From CAWJTV01 sp963845695 (lineage in GTDB: Bacteria; Planctomycetota; Planctomycetia; Isosphaerales; Isosphaeraceae), in the NCBI GenBank assembly GCA_963845695.1, contig CAWJTQ010000015.1, positions 169,318 to 233,317 of the forward strand: DNA of 64,000 bases, in the 5' to 3' direction. The notes under the pieces are model-generated. The model was given only the letters and a program-made list of their open reading frames with translations, was not told where the DNA came from and searched no databases. The position numbers and the translations under genes were made by a program. This document shows positions 19,501 to 28,621 of this stretch, piece by piece (position 1 is the stretch's first letter; every line of letters begins with the position of its first letter).

Positions 19501-20448
19501 GAGCGGGTCATGCCCGGTCGCGGCTCGGTGTCGCGCGTGCTCGTGACCAACCTGGGCCGGTTTTCGATACACTCGACCCGTGGAGGACCGGCCGTCGACG
19601 TCCGGCCAGGTCAGACGATGAGGGTGCGCATTGGCGGCAAGGGCCGGCCCGTGATCGGTCGGGTCGTGCTCGACCGGACACCCGAAACGCCGATCGACTG
19701 GACCCACAATTCACCCGTGTTCATGACCCGCCCAAAACACGAGAATGAGGCGACATCCGACTACGTGGGAGCAGGCTCGAACCTCGACAAGGACGGGCGA
19801 TTCCGGCTCGACGACGTCACACCCGGCACCTACGAGCTGACGATTACCGTCAACGCCAGGCCGGATTCCCAGGTCTTTGACCCGGGGAATGACCTCGGCT
19901 CGCTTCGGATGAGCGTCACGGTGCCCGAGATCCCCGGCGGCCGATCGGACCAACCGCTCGACCTGGGGTCGCTCACGGTCAAGCTCTTCGAGATCCTCAA
20001 AGTCGGCGACCTCGCGCCGAACTTCAACGTGCCGCGGATCGCCGGCAAGGGCAAGGGCGATCAACTCCGCCTGGCCGACTATCGAGGCAAGCTCGTCCTG
20101 GTCAACTTCTGGGCCACGTGGTGCGGGCCGTGCCTGGCCGAGATGCCCGCGCTCAAGGACATCCAGAAGTCCTTCGGCGCCGATCCGCGATTCGCCCTGA
20201 TCAGTCTGGCCTGCGACCAGAAGGACAAGGCGCCCAGAAAGTACATTCGTGAAAACGGGCTGATCTGGACACACGGCTTCGCCGGGGAGCTCACCATGGG
20301 CGCTGGGCTCAGCTACAAGATCCGGTCGATTCCCGCGACATTCCTGATCGGTCCGGATGGCCGGATCCTGGCGAAGAACTTGCGCGGGGCTGACCTGAAG
20401 GCGGCGATTCTTCCAGCCCTACCCACCGACGAGAGGAGCCGAAAATGA
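16538..20448 (+). CDS. BlaR1-type M56 peptidase fused to carboxypeptidase-regulatory repeats and a thioredoxin domain, copy 1 (frameshifted)
   Basis: About 1300 aa if repaired, with AGGAGG at 16527-16532. Order: N-terminal membrane spans; an M56 peptidase domain with AHELAHARN (His codon at 17293) and the following WFHPLAWRIR..ACDAVCDA; a membrane helix (VLFVGSVLLVLIGGFGF); then several carboxypeptidase-regulatory/CNA-B-like beta modules (GVVKDEAGRPIAGATV, GRVVDAGGQPVKGVKV, VKVVNVQGQPVAGAFV, GRVTDAETGRPLPK); and a C-terminal TlpA-like redoxin with an intact WCGPC near 20120. Frameshifts near 16640 and 17180 were located against copy 2. Classical BlaR1 carries a penicillin-binding sensor where these repeats sit, so the signal is probably not a beta-lactam. 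It overlaps copy 2 by four bases. Confidence 0.8.
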
Positions 20449-23400
20449 GCCGGTTCTCGACATGGCTGAATTTCGCTACGGGCTTGTGGGATGTCTCGAT
20501 CGGGCCGGTCCTCATCGTCAAGTGGACCATCGTCCTGGTGCTGGCCTGGCTGGTGCATGGGATGCTCGCGCGGCGGAACCCACGCTGGCGCGTCGCGGTC
20601 TGGCGATCGGCCGTGGTCGGTCTGGCGCTGGTGGCCATTCTCTCCGGGGTTCCTCCGATTGTCACGTATCGGCTTGTGCCCGGAGAGCAGCCTCTGGTCA
20701 ACGTCGTGCCGACGGCACCGACTGCTCCGACCGTCGCGATCCGTGACAATCGGGAGGCCGACATCGTTGGGGCTCAGACGGGAAGCTCCTGGGGGCGTCG
20801 CCCTTGGGGCACCGACTCCAGTCACCCGAGGTCGGACATCCCGGCCGGGGTGGCTGGGGTCGCAGCCGGCGAGGCCGGCTCGCCCGCAGACGTGTCCCCC
20901 GACGATTCAGCGATCCGCGATGCCCAAGGATTCCGATGGAACGCCAGTCTCGTCTCGGGGTTGTGGACGATCTGGCTAGTCGGCGTCCTGGTGTTGACGG
21001 CCCGACTGATCGTGGGGAGCCTGAGACTGGCGCGGCTGGTCCGAAGGGCGTCGAAGGCTCCTGAGGCGATCGTTCGGGACTGTCAGGAGATCGCCGAACG
21101 GCTGGGATGTCGTGTGCCGGTCCGGGTGCGCTCGACGAGGGACGTCGCGACACCCTGCCTGGCGGGGCTCTGGCGTCCTGTGTTGCTGTTGCCGGAGCGG
21201 GAATGCGACGCCGCTCGGCCCGACGACTTGCGGTCGATCCTGGCCCACGAACTGGCGCACGCGCGGAATCACGATGTCGCCTGGAACCTCGCAATCCACC
21301 TCGCTTCGATCCTGCTCTGGTTCCACCCGCTGGCCTGGCGGATTCGCGCGGCGCACGCGGCGGCGTGCGACGCGGTTTGCGATGCCGTGGCTGCCGATTT
21401 GCTCGGCGACGTGGCCTCGTACAGCCGGACCCTCGCACGATTGGCGGTGCGTGCGGTTGGGCCGGTGCCGGCGCACGGTCTGGCCATGGCCCGGACATCC
21501 GATGTCCGCCACCGGATCAACACCCTCAACCGGATGGTTTTCCGAAGTCCACTTTCGTGGAAATTGGCCATGCCCGCGCTGCTCGTCGGGAGTGTGCTCC
21601 TGGTGCTGATCGGCGGCTTCGGCTTCACGCGCGCTGAGCAGGCTGAGGCGAGGTCCAAGCCCAGCAACGCCGCCAAACCGGCGGACGAGAAGACCTCGAA
21701 AAGACTCTCGCTCCGAGCCGTTGCGGCGGAGACGAACGAACCGATCGAGGGCGTGTCGATCGAGTATACAATCCGCATCGACGATGGAAAGTTCTTGGAA
21801 GCGACGATCTTCTCAGGTGAAGACGGTTCGGCGGTGATCGAATGGCCCGCGGCCGCGACGGTCCATAAACTCTGGTTCACGGCCCGTACGCCGAAGCGCG
21901 TGCCGATTCACATCAACTGGGATGACGATCGGCACCCGATCAAACTGCCTCCGCAGAAGGAGCTGCGCTTCGAGCCAGGCACCACCATCGGTGGGATCGT
22001 CAAGGATGAGGCCGGCCAGCCGATCGAAGGTGCCACGGTCCATGTCCACGCACCTCCGACCGAGAACGAAGGGAGAAACTACGTCTTCGCGTTGGGTGCT
22101 CCGAAGACCGATGCCCAGGGTCGGTGGCGGCTCGACGTCGCGCCGAAGGACCTGTCCGAGCTCTGGGCGAACCTCGAACATCCTCATTATAAGCCTAACG
22201 GCACCCCCGTTTCTCGCGACCTTACCAGCGTGACGGTCCTCAAGAAGGGATTGACGGTAACGGGTCGCGTTATCGACGCCGCGGGCCGGCCGGTCAGGGG
22301 AGTTCGGGTGCTCTTCGAGCCCCGCAGTGGGCGGAGGCCCGATCTGCCGAGAGGGACGACGAACGAGCGCGGCGAGTTCGCCTTGGAGAACTGTGAGCCT
22401 GGTCCGTCGATCATCACGGTCCAGGCCGAGGGCTTCGCGCCCCAGATCGCGGACGTCCGCGTCGAGGAAAAAACCGCACCCGTCGAAATCCGGATGACCG
22501 AGCCCGGCTCGATCCTGCGTGTGCGGGTTGTCGACATCCAGGGTAAACCGATCGCCGGCGCCTTCGTCGGCGCCAATACCTGGCGCGAGTACCGGTCGAT
22601 CGAGTTCCGGGCCGAGACCGACCGGGACGGACGGTTCGAATGGCGGAGCGCACCGAAGGACGTCGTGCGCTACAACATCGGCAAGGAAGACTTCATGGGG
22701 ATCCAACCCGAGCTGACCGCATCCGGGCAAGAGCAGACCGTAACCCTCCACCCGAAGCTGGTCATCAGCGGCCGCGTGACCGATGCCGGAACGGGCCGGC
22801 CCGTGTCGAAGTTCCGCGTCGTCCAGGGCTGGAAATGGGGACGGGGACGGCGGGACGAAATCAACTGGTCCGAGAAGATGGCCATCGAGGGCACGGGTGG
22901 TCAGTACAAGGTCTCGTTCGACGAGGTGCGGGCGGGCGCGTTCCTCCGAATCGACGCGCCGGATTACAAGTCGGCCGTGTCGCGGGCCTTCCAAGCGAAT
23001 GAGGGTTCGCAGACCTTCGACTTCGCACTCCATCCGGCCCAGGGGTACACCGGCCTGGTCCTCCTCCCCGATGGCAAGCCCGCTCCGGGTGCGGAGGTCG
23101 CACTGGCCACGCAAGGGCAACCGGTCTCCATACGATCGGGCCGTCTCGATCGCAACTGGGATTTCCCGAAAACCTCGACCGATCCCGATGGCCGGTTCAC
23201 GTTCCCCGCACGGGATGACAAGTTCCTCCTGGTCGCCGTGAGCGAGGCCGGCTATGCCGAGGTTTCGTCCGACGAGTTCGCGAAGTCCGGCAAGCTCGTG
23301 TTGCAACCGTGGGGACGGATCGAGGGAGGCGTGCGGATCGGCTCTCGGGTCGGGTCGGACCAGGAAGTCCTGTTCCAACCCCACCCGCCCAACCGGGCTT

Positions 23401-24409
23401 ACTTCTGGAGCTTCGGCTACACGACGCGGACCGACGAGCGAGGCCGCTTCCGATTCGACTGGGTGATTCCGGGCCCCGGGATCGTCTCGCGGACCGTCGC
23501 CACGAAGCTCAGCGGAGGCGCCACCCAACACATGCCTGGCTGGCGGCAGTCTGTCGAGGTCAAACCCGGCCAGACGGTCCAGGTGACGATCGGCGGCACG
23601 GGCCGGCCGGTGATCGGCCGGATCGTCCTGGACGGGACTCCCGAAGCACCGATCGACTGGACCCGAAACGAGCCGGTGGAGCTCGGCTGGTGCGCCGCGA
23701 CACATCGAGAAGGACGGCCGGTTCCGCATCGAGGATATCCCGTCAGGTCGGCACACACTGACCGTTCGCGTCAATGCGCCGAGCCACGGAGCCGGCGGGC
23801 CCGTGATCGGCCGAGCGAAGCGGGACTTCACCGTGCCCGAGATGCCCGACGGCCGGTCGAATGAACCGCTCGACCTGGGGACGATCACGGTCAAGCTCGA
23901 GTCCCTCCAGATCGGCGAGCTCGCCCCGGATTTCGACGTCGAGCGGATCGGCATGCCGGAGAAGGGCCGGCGGCTCAAGCTCAGCGATTATCGAGGGAAG
24001 CTGGTCCTGCTCAACTTCTCGGAAGCCTACTGGGGAGCCGACGACCGGCAGAGCGATATGACCTTGCTCAAGGAAGTTCAGCAGACCTTCGGCAGCGACC
24101 CGCGGTTCGTGCTCATCAGTCTGGCCTGTGCCAGGGATACCACCCAGGCCGAGGCGTCCATCAAGCAGAAGGGACTGAACTGGATGCACGGTTTCATCGG
24201 CGACCTCGCCTCCGGTGTCGCTCCGCGTTACAAGATCCAGAGCGTTCGAGAACATGTACATCACCGGTCCCGATCACAAGGAACGGAGGGTTCCGCTGAC
24301 GTTCCTGATCGGTCCCGATGGGCGAGTCGTGGCACACGACCTGCTAGGGAGCGATCGTGAAGCCGTGCGCAAGGCACTGGCGGATCCCAAGCTGTTCGCC
24401 ACGAAGTAG
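20445..24409 (+). CDS. BlaR1-type peptidase / regulatory repeats / redoxin fusion, copy 2 (redoxin lacks CxxC; frameshifted near its end)
   Basis: About 1320 aa if repaired. It starts inside the stop of copy 1 and has the same layout: membrane spans (LIVKWTIVLVLAWLVHGM), M56 peptidase with AHELAHARN, a membrane helix (LLVGSVLLVLIGGFGF), beta modules and a redoxin. Frameshifts near 23690 and 24240 move the reading to the frames ending at 24360 and 24409. The redoxin keeps its fold (LKLSDYRGKLVLLNFSE, TFLIGPDGRVVA), but the active-site segment reads SEAYWGADDRQSDM, so both thioredoxin cysteines are gone. The stop TAG lies inside a palindromic repeat. It is clearly a tandem duplicate of copy 1 that has since diverged. 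Confidence 0.8.
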
Positions 24410-24426
24410 GGTGCTCTGCGAGCACC
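24406..24426. repeat. Single arm of the GTAGGGTGCTC palindrome family
   Basis: GTAGGGTGCTCTGCGAGCAC plus C equals one arm of the element at 25889-25953. By itself it can form a GGTGCTC/GAGCACC hairpin, possibly ending the blaI operon. Confidence 0.6.
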
Positions 24427-24550
24427 AACAAGGACGACCGGGGAGTTGATCTGGACCCGCCGTCCGCCGATGATGGTGGCGATGGCCGGGCGGCCGGTGC
24501 CGCCGATGCGCCTCGACACTCAACCATCCTCGATATGAGAGATCGACATC

Positions 24551-25876
24551 ATGTACAGGCAGTTTTCCATCGCAATGATCTCAACACTGGCCATGGTCGC
24601 CGCGACGGCTGCCGCGCCGGGGCGGGCGGAAAAGGCAGCCTCCGACGGGGAGTTCGTCTCCCTCTTCAACGGCAAGGACCTCTCCGGCTGGCACGGCGTG
24701 ACCACCATGGACCCGCGCAAGTTCGAGGGTATGAGCGCCGAGAAAAAGGCGGAGACCCTCGAGAAGGGCGCTGCGGACGTGAAGAAGCACTGGCGGGTCG
24801 AGGACGGCGTGATCGTCAACGACGGCCAGGGCGCCTATCTGACCTCGGACAAGGACTACGGCGACGTCGAGTTCAAGGTCAACTTCAAGATCGGGCCTAA
24901 GGGGGATAGCGGGGTTTATCTCCGTGGGAACCCGCAGGTCCAGATCTGGGACTTCACTGAGAAGAGCTATACCCGCAATGCGGCCGATAAGGGCTCGGGC
25001 GGGTTGTGGAACAACCACCAGGGCGCACCCGGCAAGGATCCCCTGGTCCTGGCCGACAAGCCGATCGGTGAGTGGAACACGTTCCGGATCATCATGGTGG
25101 GCGAGCGGACGACGGTCTATCTCAACGACAAGCTGGTTGTCGACCACGCGCGGTGGGAAGACTACTGGACCCCCAAGCTGCCCCTGGTCGCCCGCGGCCC
25201 GATCCAGCTCCAGACGCACGACCATCCGACCTACTGGCGGAATATCTCGGTTCGCGAGATCCCGCCGGACGAGGCCAACGCGATCCTCGCCAAGCATGGC
25301 GCCGAGGGCTTCCTCTCGATCTTCAACGGCCAGAACCTCGCCCAGTATGCCGGCCCGATCGAGCATTACGAAGTGGTCAACGGCGTCCTGAAATGCAAGC
25401 CGCACCAAGGAGGGACGATCTACTACAATCAAGAGCTCACCGACTTCGCGGCGCGGGTCGAGTTCAAGCTGCCGCCCGGCGGCAACAACGGGCTGGCGAT
25501 CCGCTATCCCGGCCACGGCGATACCGCTTATCATGGGATGTGCGAGCTCCAGATCCTCGACGACGGCGATAAGCGATATGCCGGCTCGCTCGACAAGCGC
25601 CAGGCCCACGGATCGGCCTATGGCATGGTCGCCGCCCACAAGGGCTACCTGCGCCCGGTCGGCCAGTGGAACTTCGAGGAAGTCACGGTCAAGGGCTCGA
25701 CGATCAAGGTCGAGCTCAACGGCACCGTGATCCTGGACACCGACCTGAGCCAGGTCAAGGAGTTCATGGCCAACTCCGCCCACCCGGGCAAGGATCGGAC
25801 CTCGGGCTTCTTCGGCTTCGCCGGACATCACGATCCGGTCGAGTTCCGGAACGTGTCGATCAAGGAACTGAAGTAA
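24551..25876 (+). CDS. Exported protein with two DUF1080 (3-keto-disaccharide hydrolase) domains
   Basis: 441 aa with a signal peptide (about residues 1-26, MISTLAMVAATAAAPGRA). Two concanavalin-like DUF1080 domains follow. The first spans about 35-240 (FVSLFNGKDLSGWHG, GDSGVYLRGNPQVQIWD, YWRNISVREIPP). The second spans about 255-441 (GFLSIFNGQNLAQYAGPIEH, NNGLAIRYPGHGD, VEFRNVSIKEL). Such proteins are very common in planctomycetes and act on sugar polymers or 3-keto-glycosides outside the cytoplasm. It faces the MFS gene tail to tail with a palindrome between. Confidence 0.88.
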   Translation: MYRQFSIAMISTLAMVAATAAAPGRAEKAASDGEFVSLFNGKDLSGWHGVTTMDPRKFEGMSAEKKAETLEKGAADVKKHWRVEDGVIVNDGQGAYLTSDKDYGDVEFKVNFKIGPKGDSGVYLRGNPQVQIWDFTEKSYTRNAADKGSGGLWNNHQGAPGKDPLVLADKPIGEWNTFRIIMVGERTTVYLNDKLVVDHARWEDYWTPKLPLVARGPIQLQTHDHPTYWRNISVREIPPDEANAILAKHGAEGFLSIFNGQNLAQYAGPIEHYEVVNGVLKCKPHQGGTIYYNQELTDFAARVEFKLPPGGNNGLAIRYPGHGDTAYHGMCELQILDDGDKRYAGSLDKRQAHGSAYGMVAAHKGYLRPVGQWNFEEVTVKGSTIKVELNGTVILDTDLSQVKEFMANSAHPGKDRTSGFFGFAGHHDPVEFRNVSIKELK

Positions 25877-25888
25877 CGTCCACGCCGA

Positions 25889-25953
25889 GTAGGGTGCTCT
25901 GCGAGCACCGAATACCGCGTCCGCGGGTGATCGGTGCTCGCAGAGCACCCTAC
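25889..25953. repeat. Palindromic element between convergent genes
   Basis: Perfect 23-base inverted arms (25889-25911, 25931-25953) of the GTAGGGTGCTCTGCGAGCAC family. It sits between two converging genes, where it could terminate both. Confidence 0.8.
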
Positions 25954-25982
25954 GACACACGGCCAGTTCGGAGTTGATCCTT

Positions 25983-27332
25983 TCACGGCGCGTCGGCCAA
26001 TCGTCGGGTGACATCCACCCCGAGCCAGCAGAGCGCCGCCAACACGTAAACGCCCGCGAAGATGATGAAGACCAGCTCGGGGTGTCCCTGGCGGAACAGG
26101 TAGCCCGCCAGTGCGGTTCCGCAGGCGCCGGCCAGCGCGCTGACCATGTTCATGGCGCCGGAGAGCGTTCCCGTGTACCGCTCGCCGATATCGGCACAAG
26201 AGGCCCAGGCCGGACCCATCGAGAGGTCGTTGCCGAAGAACGTCAGGGTCAACAGCAGGCCGAGCACCCAGACGTCCTGGGTCCAGAGGGTGGCCAGGAA
26301 GGCCGGGCCGGCCATCCCCAGGCCCAGTAGACCGATGTAACGGCGGCCCCACTTGCGATTGCCCCAGCGCCGGATGGCCCCGTCTGACGCGGACCCGCCC
26401 AGGATGCACGCCACCGAGCCGGCCGCCAGTGGCAGTGCGGACAGCCATCGCCAGGCCGCGCCGTCGGAAGGCAGATGGCGATGCTCGCTCAAGTACAGCG
26501 GCAGCATGTTGGTGAAGAAGTTGCCCGAGAAGCCGGTGAAGCCGTACATCAGGCACAACGACCAGACGTTGAGCGAGCCGACCATCCGGGACCAGGGCAC
26601 GGGCCCCGATACATATGGGGCCGTGGAGCGTCCAGCCGCGATGAGATTCCGTTCGCCTCGATTGACTTGCGGCATCTCCTCCGGCCGGTTGCGGAACCAC
26701 GGCCAGAACACGGCGCACCACACCACGCCGAGCACCGCGATCAGTACGAACGGGACCGGCCAGCTCCCGCAGATCCCGAACAGCCAGGCCAGCAGGAATG
26801 GGATGAGCGCGCCACCCCACCGGCTGAACATCCAGATGGCTCCTTGCGCGAAGCCGCGCTCGGTCACCGGCATCCAGTCAGCGATCACGCGGCCCACCGT
26901 CGGGAAACCGCCGGCCTGGAACATGCCGAACAGGAACCGCAGCACCAGCAGGAAAACGAACGGCAGCGCCGCGACAGGGGGCAACAGCACGGCCAGGGCG
27001 ACGGCGCCCGTCAGCAACGACCAGCCGAGCACCAGGACCGTGAGGACGCGCCGGCCTCCGAATCGGTCGCCCAGCAGCCCACCCGGCACCTGGAAGCAGC
27101 CATACGCCACCAGGAACGCCGACATCAGGTACCCGACTTGGGCGTCATCCAGGCCGAGGCTTCGCTTGATCTCCGGCGCCCCTACGGAGAACCCGATTCG
27201 CTGGATGTAAGTCACCACCGCGAGCGCACACGCCAGGGCCAGCACCCGGTACCGGACCCGGCTCGCCGGGATGGGGACGGATTCCCCGTCCGCGGCGAGG
27301 TCCAGATCCGAGATGACGGTTAGCTTGCTCAT
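25983..27332 (-). CDS. MFS transporter (hexuronate/anion:cation symporter-like)
   Basis: 449 aa with about twelve hydrophobic spans. The MFS loop motif is seen as GGLLGDRFGGRRVL after span 2. The N-terminal region YIQRIGFSVGAPEIKRSLGL resembles the ACS family (hexuronate, galactonate, phthalate-type organic anions). It is the last gene of the minus-strand run with iolE-like, iolD-like and enolase-superfamily genes, so it probably imports the cyclitol or sugar acid they degrade. The substrate is inferred from context. Confidence 0.88.
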   Translation of the reverse strand: MSKLTVISDLDLAADGESVPIPASRVRYRVLALACALAVVTYIQRIGFSVGAPEIKRSLGLDDAQVGYLMSAFLVAYGCFQVPGGLLGDRFGGRRVLTVLVLGWSLLTGAVALAVLLPPVAALPFVFLLVLRFLFGMFQAGGFPTVGRVIADWMPVTERGFAQGAIWMFSRWGGALIPFLLAWLFGICGSWPVPFVLIAVLGVVWCAVFWPWFRNRPEEMPQVNRGERNLIAAGRSTAPYVSGPVPWSRMVGSLNVWSLCLMYGFTGFSGNFFTNMLPLYLSEHRHLPSDGAAWRWLSALPLAAGSVACILGGSASDGAIRRWGNRKWGRRYIGLLGLGMAGPAFLATLWTQDVWVLGLLLTLTFFGNDLSMGPAWASCADIGERYTGTLSGAMNMVSALAGACGTALAGYLFRQGHPELVFIIFAGVYVLAALCWLGVDVTRRLADAP

Positions 27333-27356
27333 GGTGTGACTCCGCTGCGACTGCGA

Positions 27357-27479
27357 CCCAGGGTGCGCCTTCGGCGTCCCTGGGCTTTGATGTGGAATCC
27401 CGTTAGGGTAGGGAACGGCTGCTCCTTACGCCGAAGGCGTTACGCATCAAAGCCCAGGGTCGCGCAGGCGCACCCTGGG
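27357..27479. repeat. Palindromic element, CCCAGGGTGCGCC family
   Basis: CCCAGGGTGCGCCTTCGGCG..GGGCTTTGATG is answered by CATCAAAGCCCAGGGTCGCG..GCACCCTGGG. A partial second copy follows at about 27510-27557. It lies between the MFS and iolE-like genes. Confidence 0.7.
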
Positions 27480-27566
27480 TTCACGAGGCAGCCATCACGA
27501 GTCTCTACGCCAAAGGCGTTGCACAATAAACCCAGGGTCGCCGAAGGCGTACCCTGGAGACACGGC

Positions 27567-28455
27567 TTACCCCAGCCCGATCGACCGCAGATACGCACGC
27601 GTCCGCTTGGCGATCGGCAACGCCTTGTCGAACGGGGCCGGGTACATGTCCTGCTCGACGGTCGCCCAGCCGTCGTAGTCGGCGTCACGGAGTGCGTCGC
27701 GGAAGGCGATGAAGTCCACCGCCCCGTGATCGGGCTCGCAGAACATGTCATCGCCCACGGCGATGGCGAACGGGATCCGCTCGCGCTCGACCCATTCCTG
27801 CTTCTGCGGGTCGAACGCTCTTGAGGTGCAGGTAGCGGATGCGGTCGTGATGGCGGCGGAAGAAGGCAACCGGGTCGCCTCCGCGATAGGCGTGATGCCC
27901 CGTGTCGAAGCAGAGCGAGACTCGAGCCGGGTCGGTCTGCTCGAGGAACGCCTCGATCTGGTCCTCGTACTCGACGTGGGTCTCAGCGTGCGGGTGATAG
28001 ACCAGTTGCAGACCGAGGCGACTCCTGGCCAGGTCGGCCGCGCGGTGGGTGGTGTCGATCAATCGTTTCCAGCCGTCGTCATCGAGCCGCGACGGCCGGG
28101 TGGGCTCGCCGGTGAACAGGTTGGAATACGTGTCGTCGATCAGCACCATGAACCGGCCCCCCAGCGCGGCGGCCAGCTCGCCGCCGCCGAGCATCTGCCG
28201 CTCGAGCTCGGGCCAGGCGGCCGGGTCCTCGAGGTGGACCATGGTGAACGCTGCCGTCATCTTCAGCCCGCGGCGATCGAGCTCGGCACGCAAGGTCCCC
28301 GGGTCCGTGGGCATGTAGCCGTATGGACCAAGCTCGGTCCACTCGTAGCCGGCCTCGGCGATCTCGTCGAGGAACCGATGCCAGGGCGTCTGCTTCGGAT
28401 CGCTGGGGAACCAGACGCCCCAGGAGTCCGGTGCGCTGCCGATTCGGATATTCAT
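27567..28455 (-). CDS. IolE-like sugar isomerase/dehydratase, TIM barrel (one frameshift)
   Basis: About 295 aa if repaired. The N-terminus IRIGSAPDSWGVWFPSDPKQ, then TPWHRFLDEIAEAGYEWTEL and GPYGYMPTDP, is characteristic of IolE-type 2-keto-myo-inositol dehydratases within the AP-endonuclease-2/xylose-isomerase barrel family. Metal-binding motifs are visible (LCFDTGHHAY, YLHLK). Near 27820 the frame changes (AGAGCGTTCGA), and the tail continues as FDPQKQEWVERERIPFAIAV through DGWATVEQDMYPAPFD. It lies directly downstream of the iolD-like gene, supporting cyclitol breakdown. Confidence 0.78.
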
Positions 28456-28491
28456 GATTGGGAATTCCTGAGAGAATCAGAATTTTGAACG

Positions 28492-28589
28492 CGAAATACA
28501 CGAAATACACGAAAAGGGAGGAAATCCAAGATGGTGTACTTCTGCCGGTCTTCTGTCCCTGTATTTTTTCGTGTATTTCGTGTATTTCG
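28492..28589. repeat. Inverted repeat of CGAAATACACGAAATACACG arms
   Basis: Perfect 24-base arms at 28492-28515 and 28566-28589 with a 50-base spacer, each arm built from a short CGAAATACA direct repeat. It lies between iolD-like and iolE-like genes and is AT-rich compared with its surroundings, so it could stop or attenuate transcription or be a dispersed element. Confidence 0.75.
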
Positions 28590-28621
28590 TGTTCGAATTC
28601 CGTATTTGATTTCCAGTGTAT

